Counted from the stretch's first letter, positions 15,896 through 24,258 are shown. The stretch is 64,000 nt of DNA from Streptomyces aureoverticillatus (GCF_014649395.1 NZ_BMSY01000008.1:369354-433353), one strand, 5' to 3'. The notes: generated by a model from the letters alone, not told the origin. Numbers and translations: made by a program.

Positions 15896-16819
15896 ATGAC
15901 CGACGGACAACTGGACGCACGGCTGACCGACGAGGAACTGGCCCGCTCCCTGGAGGGCGACTTCACCAGCGCGCACGCCGACGTGAACGGCACCACGCTG
16001 CACTACGTCTCCGGCGGCAGCGGCGAGCCGCTGGTCCTGCTCGGCGGCTGGCCGCAGACCTGGTGGCAGTTCCGCAAGATCATGCCGGAGCTGGCCCGCC
16101 ACCACCGCGTGATCGCCGTGGACCTGCGGGGGATGGGCGGCTCGGCGAAGCCCGAGGGCGGCTACGACAAGAAGACGATGGCGCGTGACGTGTACGAACT
16201 CGTCCGCCACCTCGGCCACGACAGCGCCCACCTCGCCGGGCACGACATCGGCGCCATGGTCGCGTACGCGTACGCCGCCAACCACCCCGAGGCCACCCGG
16301 AAGGTGGCGCTCCTGGACGTGGCGCACCCCGACGAGAACATCCGCGAGCTCTCCCTGCTCCCCGCGGCCGCAGCCGGGACCGACTGGGAGAACGACCCCG
16401 GCGTCTACCTCTGGTGGTTCGCCTTCAACCAGGTCAAGGGCCTTCCGGAGCGACTGCTCGACGGCCGCGTGGGCATCCTCAACGACTGGATGTTCGGCTA
16501 CCTGCTCAAGGACCAGTCCTCGATCGACGAGCACTCCCGCGCGGTGTACGCGGCGGCGTACGGCACCCCGGACGCGATCCGCGCGGGCAACGCCTGGTAC
16601 CAGGCGTTCCGCCAGGACATCGCCGACTTCGCCACGTACGAGCCGGTGCGCGTCCCGCTCCTCGGCCTCGCCGGCGACCGCAACCTCGACTACCTGCGGG
16701 AGACCCTCGCCCGCCACGGCACGGACGCGGTGGTGCGCGCCGTACCGGACGCGGGCCACTACCTGCCGGAGGAGCAGCCGGAGCGGGTCGCGAAGGAACT
16801 CACGGAGTTCTTCGCCTGA
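15896..16819 (+). CDS. Alpha/beta-hydrolase, epoxide-hydrolase-like
   Basis: The 307-residue protein has the fold of microbial epoxide hydrolases and haloalkane dehalogenases. An Asp nucleophile is in AGHDIGAM (Asp117), a GGWPQTWW motif stands in place of HGxP (residues 50-57), and the catalytic His is in DAGHYLPEEQP. The Asp nucleophile excludes an ordinary lipase. The cap region is rich in Trp and Tyr. The ATG has GGGGGAG seven bases upstream. It is monocistronic, between its own repeated operator and a strong bidirectional terminator. The substrate is unknown. Confidence 0.85.
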   Translation: MTDGQLDARLTDEELARSLEGDFTSAHADVNGTTLHYVSGGSGEPLVLLGGWPQTWWQFRKIMPELARHHRVIAVDLRGMGGSAKPEGGYDKKTMARDVYELVRHLGHDSAHLAGHDIGAMVAYAYAANHPEATRKVALLDVAHPDENIRELSLLPAAAAGTDWENDPGVYLWWFAFNQVKGLPERLLDGRVGILNDWMFGYLLKDQSSIDEHSRAVYAAAYGTPDAIRAGNAWYQAFRQDIADFATYEPVRVPLLGLAGDRNLDYLRETLARHGTDAVVRAVPDAGHYLPEEQPERVAKELTEFFA

Positions 16820-16839
16820 CGGCCGCGGCGGCAGACGGC

Positions 16840-16873
16840 GAGGGCGGGCCACCCCACCGGGTGGCCCGCCCTC
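16840..16873. terminator. Bidirectional terminator, hydrolase / acyl-CoA dehydrogenase
   Basis: A perfect 14-base stem (GAGGGCGGGCCACC with GGTGGCCCGCCCTC) and a six-base loop sit between the two convergent stops, 21 and 17 bases from them. Confidence 0.85.
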
Positions 16874-16889
16874 TCGCGTCGACGCGTGG

Positions 16890-18062
16890 TTACGGCAGGT
16901 TCCGCGCCATCACGATGCGCTGGACCTGGTTCGTGCCCTCGTAGATCTGAGTGATCTTGGCGTCGCGCATCATGCGCTCGACCGGGTAGTCACGGGTGTA
17001 GCCGTAGCCGCCGAGGAGCTGCACCGCGTCCGTGGTGACCTCCATCGCCACGTCCGAGGCGAAGCACTTGGCGGCCGCGCCCTGGAAGGTCAGGTCCCCC
17101 TCTCCACCTCCGGCGGCGACGCGCTCCGACTTGGCCGCGGCCGCGTACGTCAGCTGGCGCGCGGCCTCGATCTTCATGGCCATGTCGGCGAGCATGAACT
17201 GCACGCCCTGGAAGTCGCCGATCGGCTTGCCGAACTGCTTGCGCTCCTGGACGTAGCCCTTGGCGTAGTCGAGGGCGCCCTGGGCGATGCCGAGGGCCTG
17301 GGCCGCGATGGTGATGCGGGTGTGGTCCAGGGTCTTCATCGCGGTGGCGAAGCCGGTGCCCTCCGCGCCGATCATGCGGTCGGCGGGGATGCGGACGTTG
17401 TCCAGGTAGACCTCGCGGGTGGGCGAGCCCTTGATGCCGAGCTTCTTCTCCGGGGCACCGAAGGAGACGCCCTCGTCGGACTTCTCGACGACGAAGGCGG
17501 AGATGCCCTTGGAGCGCTTCTCCGGGTCGGTCACGGCCATCACCGTGTAGTACTCGGAGACGCCCGCGTTGGTGATCCAGCGCTTCACGCCGTTCAGGAC
17601 GTAGAAGTCGCCGTCGCGCACCGCGCGGGTCTTCATGCCCGCCGCGTCCGAGCCCGCGTCCGGCTCGGAGAGGCAGTACGAGAACATCGCGTCGCCCTTG
17701 GCCAGCGGCGTCATGTACTTCTTCTTCAGGTCCTCGGAGCCGGAGAGGATCACGGGGAGCGAGCCCAGCTTGTTCACGGCCGGGATCAGCGACGAGGACG
17801 CGCAGACCCGCGCGACCTCCTCGATCACGATGACGGTGGCGAGGGCGTCGGCGCCGGTGCCGCCGTAGCTCTCCGGTACGTGGACGGCGTGCAGGTCGGA
17901 GGAGACCAGGGCGTCGAGCGCCTCCTGCGGGAAGCGGGCCTCCTCGTCCACCGCGGCGGCGAACGGCGCGATCTTCGCCTCGGCGAGCGAACGGATCGCG
18001 TCCCGGAGCATGTCGTGCTCCTCGGACGGGCGGTACAGGTCGAAGTCAGCCGATCCGGCCAA
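16890..18062 (-). CDS. Acyl-CoA dehydrogenase
   Basis: The 390-residue protein has the three-part acyl-CoA dehydrogenase fold: an N-terminal helical domain, a beta domain with the FAD and substrate motif YCLSEPDAGSD, and a C-terminal helical domain with RKQFGKPIGDFQ. The ending YEGTNQVQRIVMARNL carries the catalytic Glu of the short-chain class. It oxidises acyl-CoA to enoyl-CoA with an electron-transfer flavoprotein as acceptor. The start is TTG at 18062, chosen because the protein then begins MAGSADFDLYRPSEEH as in relatives; no ATG is available nearby. An AT-rich inverted repeat upstream may be an operator. It is transcribed alone. Confidence 0.92.
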   Translation of the reverse strand: MAGSADFDLYRPSEEHDMLRDAIRSLAEAKIAPFAAAVDEEARFPQEALDALVSSDLHAVHVPESYGGTGADALATVIVIEEVARVCASSSLIPAVNKLGSLPVILSGSEDLKKKYMTPLAKGDAMFSYCLSEPDAGSDAAGMKTRAVRDGDFYVLNGVKRWITNAGVSEYYTVMAVTDPEKRSKGISAFVVEKSDEGVSFGAPEKKLGIKGSPTREVYLDNVRIPADRMIGAEGTGFATAMKTLDHTRITIAAQALGIAQGALDYAKGYVQERKQFGKPIGDFQGVQFMLADMAMKIEAARQLTYAAAAKSERVAAGGGEGDLTFQGAAAKCFASDVAMEVTTDAVQLLGGYGYTRDYPVERMMRDAKITQIYEGTNQVQRIVMARNLP

Positions 18063-18097
18063 GGTCTCTCACGCTCCAAGGATGCTGCGGACGCTAA

Positions 18098-18111
18098 TTA
18101 CCGTTAAGTAA
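18098..18111. promoter_or_regulatory. Possible operator upstream of the acyl-CoA dehydrogenase
   Basis: TTACCGTTAAGTAA forms an inverted repeat (TTAC...GTAA) within an unusually AT-rich patch 36 bases upstream of the TTG start. TetR-type regulators of fatty-acid genes often bind such sites; the regulator is not identified. Confidence 0.35.
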
Positions 18112-18315
18112 CCCGTTGAGTGGTCCAAATTTTAGGGGCCTGCCCACGTCAGGGATACGTGAGCTTGACGACAGGGGAAGACGTGCCCGGTGAAAGCCCC
18201 TGTTACGCCGGGACTATGCTCGGTCGACGCGCTCGCGCGGCAGCCGCGTGCGGGTACACGGACGCGTGAGCGTACGCAGACGCACGCAGGAAACCTCGAT
18301 TCACTGGAGCACCGC

Positions 18316-19641
18316 ATGGCCCTCAAGATCACCGTGATCGGCACCGGTTATCTCGGCGCCACCCACGCCGCGGCCATGGCCGAGCTCGGCTTCGAGGTGC
18401 TCGGCCTCGACGTCGTGCCCGAGAAGATCGAGATGCTCCAGCGCGGCGAGGTCCCGATGTACGAGCCGGGCCTCGCGGAGCTGCTCCGCAAGCACGTCGC
18501 GGGCATCGAGGGCTCCAGCGGGCGGCTCCGCTTCACCATGGACTTCGCCGAGGCGGGCGGCTTCGGCGATGTGCACTTCGTGTGCGTGAACACCCCGCAG
18601 AAGCACGGCGAGTACGCCTGTGACATGAGTTACGTCGACTCCGCCTTCGCCTCCCTCGCGCCGCACCTGACATCGGGCGCGCTCGTGGTCGGCAAGTCGA
18701 CGGTGCCGGTGGGCTCGGCCGACCGGCTCGCGCGGCTGCTGCCCGAGGGGGCCGAGCTGGCCTGGAACCCGGAGTTCCTGCGCGAGGGCTTCGCCGTCAA
18801 GGACACCCTGCACCCCGACCGCATCGTCATCGGCGTACGCAGCGAGCGCGCGGAGAAGCTGCTGCGCGAGGTGTACGCGACGCCGGTCGCCGAAGGGTCC
18901 CCGTTCGTCGTCACGGACTTCCCGACCGCCGAGCTGGTGAAGACCTCCGCGAACTCCTTCCTGGCCACGAAGATCTCCTTCATCAACGCCATGGCCGAGG
19001 TGTGCGAGGCCGCCGACGGCGACGTGGTGAAGCTCGCCGAGGCCCTCGGGTACGACGACCGGATCGGGCACAAGTTCCTGCGCGCGGGCATCGGCTTCGG
19101 CGGCGGCTGCCTGCCCAAGGACATCCGGGCGTTCATGGCCCGCGCCGGCGAGCTGGGCGCCGACCAGGCGCTGACCTTCCTGCGGGAGGTCGACTCGATC
19201 AACATGCGGCGCCGCGGGCACATGGTGGAGCTGGCGCGGGAGGCCGTGGGCGGCGGCTCGTTCCTCGGCAAGCGGGTCGCGGTGCTCGGCGCCGCCTTCA
19301 AGCCGGACTCGGACGACGTGCGCGACTCGCCCGCCCTCAACGTGGCCGGCCAGATCCACCTCCAGGGCGGCCAGGTCACCGTGTACGACCCCAAGGCCAT
19401 GGACAACGCCCGCCGCCTCTTCCCGACCCTCGGATACGCCGACTCCGCCGAGGAGGCCGTCCGCGGCGCCGACGTCGTACTGCACCTCACGGAGTGGCGC
19501 GAGTTCCGTGAGCTGGATCCGGCGGGGCTGGCCGAGGTGACGACGACGCCCATCATCCTGGACGGCCGCAACGCGCTCGACCCTGTGGTGTGGCGTGCGG
19601 CTGGCTGGACCTACCGGGCCATGGGGCGTCCGGGCGCGTAG
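18316..19641 (+). CDS. UDP-glucose 6-dehydrogenase family protein
   Basis: The 441-residue protein has the N-terminal NAD-binding motif GTGYLGATHAAAMAELG, a central domain with KTSANSFLATKISFINAMAE, the active-site Cys265 in GFGGGCLPKDI and a C-terminal UDP-binding domain (VLGAAFKPDSDDVRDSPAL). It oxidises a UDP-hexose twice to the uronate, most likely UDP-glucose to UDP-glucuronate; UDP-ManNAc or GDP-mannose cannot be excluded from sequence alone. The ATG has GGAG six bases upstream. It probably feeds the nearby LCP and glycosyltransferase system. A small GCAA-loop hairpin follows the stop. Confidence 0.9.
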   Translation: MALKITVIGTGYLGATHAAAMAELGFEVLGLDVVPEKIEMLQRGEVPMYEPGLAELLRKHVAGIEGSSGRLRFTMDFAEAGGFGDVHFVCVNTPQKHGEYACDMSYVDSAFASLAPHLTSGALVVGKSTVPVGSADRLARLLPEGAELAWNPEFLREGFAVKDTLHPDRIVIGVRSERAEKLLREVYATPVAEGSPFVVTDFPTAELVKTSANSFLATKISFINAMAEVCEAADGDVVKLAEALGYDDRIGHKFLRAGIGFGGGCLPKDIRAFMARAGELGADQALTFLREVDSINMRRRGHMVELAREAVGGGSFLGKRVAVLGAAFKPDSDDVRDSPALNVAGQIHLQGGQVTVYDPKAMDNARRLFPTLGYADSAEEAVRGADVVLHLTEWREFRELDPAGLAEVTTTPIILDGRNALDPVVWRAAGWTYRAMGRPGA

Positions 19642-19642
19642 G

Positions 19643-19658
19643 CGCCCCGCAAGGGGCG
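19643..19658. terminator. Short GNRA-loop hairpin after the UDP-glucose dehydrogenase
   Basis: CGCCCC-GCAA-GGGGCG lies two bases after the stop and 25 bases from the convergent CGNR gene. It is compact and GC-rich without a T tract. Confidence 0.6.
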
Positions 19659-19683
19659 GACCCGGGGCCCAACGGCGCCACGG

Positions 19684-20196
19684 TCAGGGCGCGGCCCTCC
19701 GCGCCCGGTACGCCCGCATCTTCGCCCGCGCCCCGCACACCCCCATGTCGCACCAGCGGCCCCGCCCGCCGGGGCTGCGGTCGTAGTACGCCCAGTGGCA
19801 CGTCACGGCCTCGCACGCCTTGAGGCGGGCCCAGGTGCCTGCGCCCAGGCCCTCCGCGACCGCCGCCGCCACCCGTGAGGCCAGCGGACGTGGATCCGCG
19901 GGACCGAGGGTCGCGGACCCGTCGGCGGGGTCGACTCGTACCAACAGGGGCGCGGCGGCGAGGAGTTCACCGAGGGGACGTACTTCTCGGTGCGGCGCGT
20001 GCCCGGCGTGGGCGAGGCAGGCCGCGCGCAGCGACTCCCGCAGTTCCCGCGCCGCTTCCACGTCCGCCGGGGCGAGGCCGAACCGGGCCCGCCCCGTTTC
20101 GGTGTCGAGCTCGTCGGTACCCGCCTCGAGGTCCAGCGTGTTCACCAGGTCCTGGATCAGCGCGAGGCCGCCGGGCGCGGGCGCTCTGTCGTTCAT
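19684..20196 (-). CDS. CGNR zinc-finger (ABATE-domain) protein
   Basis: The 170-residue protein has an N-terminal ABATE-type domain (GLALIQDLVNTLDLE...) and a C-terminal CGNR-type zinc finger. Its Cys ligands are in CEAVTCHWAYYD and WCDMGVCGARAKMRAYRARR; the CGNR signature itself reads CGAR. Such proteins are presumed DNA-binding regulators in actinobacteria. The ATG at 20196 is chosen because residues upstream have no family character. It is divergent from the VOC-fold gene at 20297, and a GGTAACC inverted repeat in the 100-base gap is the obvious candidate for an operator it recognises. Confidence 0.8.
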   Translation of the reverse strand: MNDRAPAPGGLALIQDLVNTLDLEAGTDELDTETGRARFGLAPADVEAARELRESLRAACLAHAGHAPHREVRPLGELLAAAPLLVRVDPADGSATLGPADPRPLASRVAAAVAEGLGAGTWARLKACEAVTCHWAYYDRSPGGRGRWCDMGVCGARAKMRAYRARRAAP

Positions 20197-20229
20197 GCTT
20201 GCGACGTTACCCGTACGCGGCCATGATGG

Positions 20230-20272
20230 GGTAACCGGAGCGGTTACCGGAGAACTGCATCTGCCGGTAACC
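20230..20272. promoter_or_regulatory. GGTAACC inverted-repeat operator between CGNR and VOC genes
   Basis: GGTAACC-GGAGC-GGTTACC (20230-20248) is a perfect seven-base inverted repeat. A third half-site CCGGTAACC follows at 20264-20272, 24 bases before the VOC start codon. Its placement suggests control of one or both divergent genes. Confidence 0.55.
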
Positions 20273-20296
20273 GACACGACCGACCGAGGAGAAGTC

Positions 20297-20695
20297 ATGG
20301 CTGCCCCTGTCGCTCGCCTGCACAACGTCGTCCTCGACTGTCCCGACCCCCGCGCCCTCGCCGAGTTCTACGCCGAGATCATCGGCGGCACCCTCCACGA
20401 CGAGGACGGCGAGGGCCAGTGGATCGACCTGGTCGCCCCCGGCCGCGTGAAGGTCTCCTTCCAGCGCGTCGCCGACCTCACCCCGCCCGAGTGGCCCCGC
20501 GCCGACACCAACGCCCAGCAGCTCCACCTGGACCTGGACGCGGGCCCGACCTGGGCGGACGTCGACGCCGCCGAGAAGCGCGTGCTCGCCCTCGGCGCCC
20601 GGCCGCTGGACCTCGACGACGGCGGCGGCAAGCGCGACTTCCGCGTGTACGCGGACCCGGCGGGCCACCCGTTCTGCCTCTGCATGATTCCCTGA
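20297..20695 (+). CDS. VOC-family (glyoxalase/bleomycin-resistance fold) protein
   Basis: The 132-residue protein has paired beta-alpha-beta-beta-beta modules of the vicinal oxygen chelate fold. It begins ARLHNVVLDCPDPRALAEFY and ends VYADPAGHPFCLCMI, both typical of small actinobacterial VOC proteins. Members bind metals or small molecules as lyases, dioxygenases or drug-binding proteins; the substrate here is unknown. The ATG has GAGGAG six bases upstream. It is divergent from the CGNR-finger gene, which may regulate it. Confidence 0.85.
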   Translation: MAAPVARLHNVVLDCPDPRALAEFYAEIIGGTLHDEDGEGQWIDLVAPGRVKVSFQRVADLTPPEWPRADTNAQQLHLDLDAGPTWADVDAAEKRVLALGARPLDLDDGGGKRDFRVYADPAGHPFCLCMIP

Positions 20696-20728
20696 CGGCC
20701 CGCGCCTCCCCGGAGGGGGCAGCCGTCA
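20693..20728. terminator. Weak hairpin between the VOC and dipeptidase-like genes
   Basis: TGACGGC (overlapping the VOC stop) pairs with GCCGTCA at 20722-20728; the loop holds a second hairpin, CCTCCCC with GGGG. The two genes are convergent. Confidence 0.4.
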
Positions 20729-20750
20729 AGGCGCCCGGTCGTCGGAGGGC

Positions 20751-21923
20751 TCAGCCGTCGAGCCGCCCGATCGTCGCCGTCGACGCCCCCCGCCGCTCCC
20801 GCGCCGCCCGCGCCGTGAAGTCCGCGCCGCGCAGCACCCGCTGTACGTTGCCCCAGGTGAGCGCCGCCACGTCGGCCTCCGGCCAGCCGCGGCCGAGCAG
20901 CTCCGCGACGAGCCGCGGATAGCGGGAGGCGTCGGCCAGCTCCCCGGGGTGCGCGGACCGGGTGTCGTACATCCCGGAGATCCCGACGCACTCGGGCCCC
21001 GCGACGCGGCGGACGTGCTCCATGTGGTCCGCGACGTCGCCGAGCGTCGGCCCCGTGCGGTCGGCCGCGAACGGCACCAGGCACAGGCCCTTCGTCCGGC
21101 CCACCTCGGCGAGCAGCTCGTCGTCCAGGTTGGCGGGGTGCTCGCGCAGCGCGCGGGCCCCGGAGCGGGTCCACAGGACCGGAGCCTTGGAGACGGCGAG
21201 CACCCGGCGCGCGGTCGCCGGGGAGGCGCCGGAGAGGTCGGCGAGGACGCCGAGCCGGTTCATCTCCCGCACCACTTCCTCGCCGAAGGGAGTCATCCCG
21301 TCCGCGCCCGCCCACGACGTGCCGGCCAGCGTCAGCGAGCTCAGGCCGAGCGTGTGCAGCTGGCGCAGGGCGCCGAGCGAGTCGCCGATGGCGCGGGCGC
21401 TCGCCGGGCCGATCAGCGTGGCGATGCGGCCGCAGTTGCGGGCGTCGGTGGTCTCGGAGGCGTCGCGGGCCACCCGCAGGCCGTTCGCGTAGCGGCCGAC
21501 GACGTGCCGGACGAGGTCAAGCTGTTCCAGCGCGGAGCTGACGGCGCGGTCGCCCTCGGGCCCCGGCTCCGGCACCTGGAGCGACCAGAACTGCGCGCCG
21601 ACCCGGCCCGCCCGCAGCCGCGGCAGATCGGTCTCCAGGCCGCTGTCGCCCAACTCCAGGTCGTACCAGGGCAGTTCACGCAGCGCCGAGGGCAGGCCGC
21701 TGTAGCCGTCGGCGACGGGATGCTCGGCGAGGAGGTCCCGGGCCCGCTCCAGGGAGTCCCGCAGGTCCGGGTCCAGGGGCTCCGGCGCGGCCTCGGGCGT
21801 CGGCTCGTCGCCCGTGAAGGTCTCGTCCGTGAAGGTCTCGTCCGTGGGGGTGGGCGCGGTGCGCCGCTCTTCGTTCTCCCCGGCTTCGGCGGGGGAGTCG
21901 AGTTCGTCCTGCAGGTCCGCCAT
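20751..21923 (-). CDS. Dipeptidase-like (M19 fold) protein lacking all metal ligands
   Basis: This 390-residue protein aligns over about 320 residues with the intact dipeptidase at 14501-15697, including RLRAGRVGAQFWS, TPFGEEVVREMNRLGVLADLS and the C-terminal helix ending RGASTATIGRLDG. Every catalytic position has changed. HND is YSG (residues 74-76), the GAEGGH region is GPASAR, DLSH is DLSG, SHSSAR is TRSGAR and GGDYDG is SGMYDT. It cannot bind the binuclear zinc site as known and is either a pseudoenzyme with a binding or regulatory role, or decaying. The intact frame and strong codon bias favour a selected function. The N-terminal 50 residues are acidic and disordered. The ATG has GGAG eight bases upstream. 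Confidence 0.85.
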   Translation of the reverse strand: MADLQDELDSPAEAGENEERRTAPTPTDETFTDETFTGDEPTPEAAPEPLDPDLRDSLERARDLLAEHPVADGYSGLPSALRELPWYDLELGDSGLETDLPRLRAGRVGAQFWSLQVPEPGPEGDRAVSSALEQLDLVRHVVGRYANGLRVARDASETTDARNCGRIATLIGPASARAIGDSLGALRQLHTLGLSSLTLAGTSWAGADGMTPFGEEVVREMNRLGVLADLSGASPATARRVLAVSKAPVLWTRSGARALREHPANLDDELLAEVGRTKGLCLVPFAADRTGPTLGDVADHMEHVRRVAGPECVGISGMYDTRSAHPGELADASRYPRLVAELLGRGWPEADVAALTWGNVQRVLRGADFTARAARERRGASTATIGRLDG

Positions 21924-22043
21924 GGCAGGGCTCCGCGGGTCGGGGGTGGCACTTCTCGTGGGTGGCACTTCTTGGTGGTGGTCGAACCACCGTGCCACGC
22001 CGCCCGCCCGGCTTCGCGGCGGACGGGGCGTTCGGGGTACGCC

Positions 22044-22085
22044 GACGGCCCCGGCCCCGCGCCGTCGCGCGGAACCGGGGCCGTC
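22044..22085 (-). terminator. Terminator of the first LCP gene
   Basis: A perfect 11-base stem (GACGGCCCCGG with CCGGGGCCGTC) around a 20-base GC-rich loop begins 20 bases past the LCP stop on the minus strand. The dipeptidase-like gene further along must therefore use its own promoter. Two copies of GGTGGCACTTCT near 21947-21972 lie in that promoter region. Confidence 0.7.
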
Positions 22086-22104
22086 ACCCAGAGCGTTGAC
22101 CGGA

Positions 22105-23445
22105 CTAGTTGCCGCCCGACACCGTCACCTTCTCGTCGTTGTTGAGCTGCGACACCAGCTCCTTGACCTTGGCCTTGTCCCAGACGACGTTGCCGTTCGC
22201 GAACCCCGAGATCGGCATGTTCATGGACTTGCCGTCGCCGCCGGTGACGCCCTTCATGGCCCAGAACATGGAGGCCACGTCCATCAGGTCCATGTCCTTG
22301 TCGACGATCAGGGTGTCCAGGCCCGCGCCCATCGTCGGGTACAGCTTGAACGGGTTCATGACCGTCCCGGGCGTCGCCGCCTGGTTGGCGAGCGCGGCCA
22401 GGAACTTCTGCTGGTTCTTGGTGCGGTCCAGGTCGCTGCCCGGCAGGGCGTAGCGGGTACGGACGAAGGCCAGGGCCTCCTCGCCGTTCAGGGTCTGCTT
22501 GCCCGCCTCGAAGTCGGCGCCGGACTTCTTGTCCTTGAAGCCCTTCGGGATGTCCATCTCGACGCCGCCGACCGCGTCCACGATCTTGGCGAAGCCGCCG
22601 AAGCCGATCTCGGCGTAGTGGTCGATGCGCAGCCCCGTGTTGGCCTCGACCGTCCGCACGAGCAGCTCGGGGCCGTCCTCGGCGTACGCGGCGTTGAGCT
22701 TCGTCTGGCGGCCGGTGCCCGGGTAGAGCTTGCCGGAGTCGGCGCCCTTGAAGGAGGGGATCGTGACGTTTGAGTCGCGCGGCAGCGAGATCATCGTGTT
22801 CCCGCCGTCGTCCGCGACGTGCAGGATCATCATCGAGTCCGTGCGCTTGCCCTCGGCGGAGCCGGTGTGGAGCTTCTTCTTCTCCTCGTCGGACATCCCC
22901 GCGCGGCTGTCGGAGCCGACGATCAGGTAGTTCGTGCCCTTGCCGCCGTCGGGCCGCTCGATGACCTTCGACAGGTCGACCTCGCGCTTGAGCTTGGAGT
23001 CGGCCCAGAAGTACGTGCTCACGGAGACCACGAGCAGCAGGGCGAGGAACGTGACCAGGCCCCAGGTGATGCGCTTCTTCCAGTTGACCGGGGGCTTGGG
23101 CGCGCGCGGTGGGGCGGGCGGGCCGCCCGGCCCCTGCGGTCCGCCGCCGCGGCCGGCCGGGGAGCCGTACACCTGGCCGGTGTTGTAGCCGCTGTCGTAG
23201 CCGTCCTGGCCGGGGCCGCCCTGGCCGCCACCCTGGGCGTACGGGTCCTGGGCGCGCTGGTCGCGGTACAGGTCGTCGTAGACGTTGTCGTCGTACGACG
23301 GCGTCTGGCGCGGGACCGAGCCGGGTGCCGACGGGCCGCCGCGCTGGACATGGCGCATCACGCGGGCGCCCTCGGGCTGTGCGCCGTCGCTGCCGTACCC
23401 GTGGCGGTCACCGTTGCTGTTCCGCGCGTTAGGCCAATCGCTCAT
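22105..23445 (-). CDS. LCP-family (LytR-CpsA-Psr) transferase 1
   Basis: The 446-residue protein has a cytoplasmic N-terminus of about 120 residues rich in Tyr, Gln, Gly and Asp, one membrane span (about 126-147) and an extracellular LCP domain. The LCP motifs are present: LIVGSDSRAGM, TDSMMILHV, ISLPRDSN, KLNAAY, VDAVGGVEMDIP and LNGEEALAFVRTRY. It ends soon after the domain, without a LytR_C domain. LCP enzymes attach glycopolymers from lipid carriers to peptidoglycan. The ATG lacks a ribosome site and may be leaderless. It is divergent from the thioesterase gene. It is one of five LCP genes within 10.5 kb. Confidence 0.92.
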   Translation of the reverse strand: MSDWPNARNSNGDRHGYGSDGAQPEGARVMRHVQRGGPSAPGSVPRQTPSYDDNVYDDLYRDQRAQDPYAQGGGQGGPGQDGYDSGYNTGQVYGSPAGRGGGPQGPGGPPAPPRAPKPPVNWKKRITWGLVTFLALLLVVSVSTYFWADSKLKREVDLSKVIERPDGGKGTNYLIVGSDSRAGMSDEEKKKLHTGSAEGKRTDSMMILHVADDGGNTMISLPRDSNVTIPSFKGADSGKLYPGTGRQTKLNAAYAEDGPELLVRTVEANTGLRIDHYAEIGFGGFAKIVDAVGGVEMDIPKGFKDKKSGADFEAGKQTLNGEEALAFVRTRYALPGSDLDRTKNQQKFLAALANQAATPGTVMNPFKLYPTMGAGLDTLIVDKDMDLMDVASMFWAMKGVTGGDGKSMNMPISGFANGNVVWDKAKVKELVSQLNNDEKVTVSGGN

Positions 23446-23572
23446 TGGCTTAGTGTGCAGTGCCGCACCGCGCGCCTCACAGAGAGGGCATTGTTTCGGG
23501 TCAGGGCTGTTGCAGAGCTGATGCAATGTGCCCGGCGGGGGTTCGGGAGAGTCCCGACATAGGGTGGAGTGC

Positions 23573-24121
23573 ATGACAGACCTGGCCCCCGGCACGGAAT
23601 CGACGATTCCAGGCAAGCCGACCTCGGCGTCCCGCACCACGCTGAGCCACATCATGACGCACGCCGACACCAACCTCCTCGGCACGGTGCACGGCGGCGT
23701 GATCATGAAGCTCGTGGACGACGCGGCCGGTGCCGTCGCCGGACGGCACTCCGGTGGGCCCGCGGTGACCGCGTCCATGGACGAGATGGCGTTCCTGGAG
23801 CCGGTCCGCGTCGGCGACCTGGTGCATGTGAAGGCCCAGGTCAACTGGACCGGGCGGACCTCCATGGAGGTCGGCGTGCGCGTTCTCGCCGAGCGCTGGA
23901 ACGAGTCGACGCCCGCCCAGCAGGTGGGCTCCGCGTACCTGGTCTTCGCCGCCGTCGACGCCGACGGCAAGCCCCGTCTCGTACCGCCGGTCCTCACCGA
24001 GACCGACCGCGACCGGCGCCGCTACCAGGAGGCCCAGATCCGCCGCACCCACCGCCTGGCCCGGCGCCGCGCCATCAAGGAGCTGCGCGAGGCCCGCGCA
24101 GCAGAGGGCTTCGAGGACTGA
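23573..24121 (+). CDS. Hotdog-fold acyl-CoA thioesterase
   Basis: The 182-residue protein is a YciA/BACH-type acyl-CoA thioesterase. It has the hotdog helix motif ADTNLLGTVHGGVIMKLVDDAAG with the conserved Asn and the HGG turn, followed by FLEPVRVGDLVHVKAQVNWTGRTSMEVGV. It would hydrolyse fatty acyl-CoA; chain-length preference is not visible. The C-terminus is a basic helix (RRRYQEAQIRRTHRLARRRAIKEL). The start ATG follows GGTGGAG and a TAGGGT -10-like box lies close upstream. It is the only gene on its transcript; a very long hairpin follows. Confidence 0.88.
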   Translation: MTDLAPGTESTIPGKPTSASRTTLSHIMTHADTNLLGTVHGGVIMKLVDDAAGAVAGRHSGGPAVTASMDEMAFLEPVRVGDLVHVKAQVNWTGRTSMEVGVRVLAERWNESTPAQQVGSAYLVFAAVDADGKPRLVPPVLTETDRDRRRYQEAQIRRTHRLARRRAIKELREARAAEGFED

Positions 24122-24127
24122 CCCGGG

Positions 24128-24258
24128 CCCCGTAAGGGGCGCGGGGAACTGCGCGACCAGCCACGAAAAAGCCGCAGACGCGTCTGCACAGTTGCTCGGC
24201 AGACGCGTCTGCGGCTTTTCGCGCGCTGAGCGCGCAGTTCCCCGCGCCCCTGACGGGG
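24128..24258. terminator. Long composite inverted repeat (bidirectional terminator)
   Basis: Three nested perfect stems fill the gap between two convergent stops: CCCCGT with ACGGGG; GGGGCGCGGGGAACTGCGCG (24136-24155) with its complement at 24231-24250; and a 21-base stem starting AAAAGCCGCAGACG (24167-24187) with 24199-24219. The outer stem is a sequence seen widely between Streptomyces genes, to my recollection. A run of A or T at the core base gives a T tract in both directions. Confidence 0.9.
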
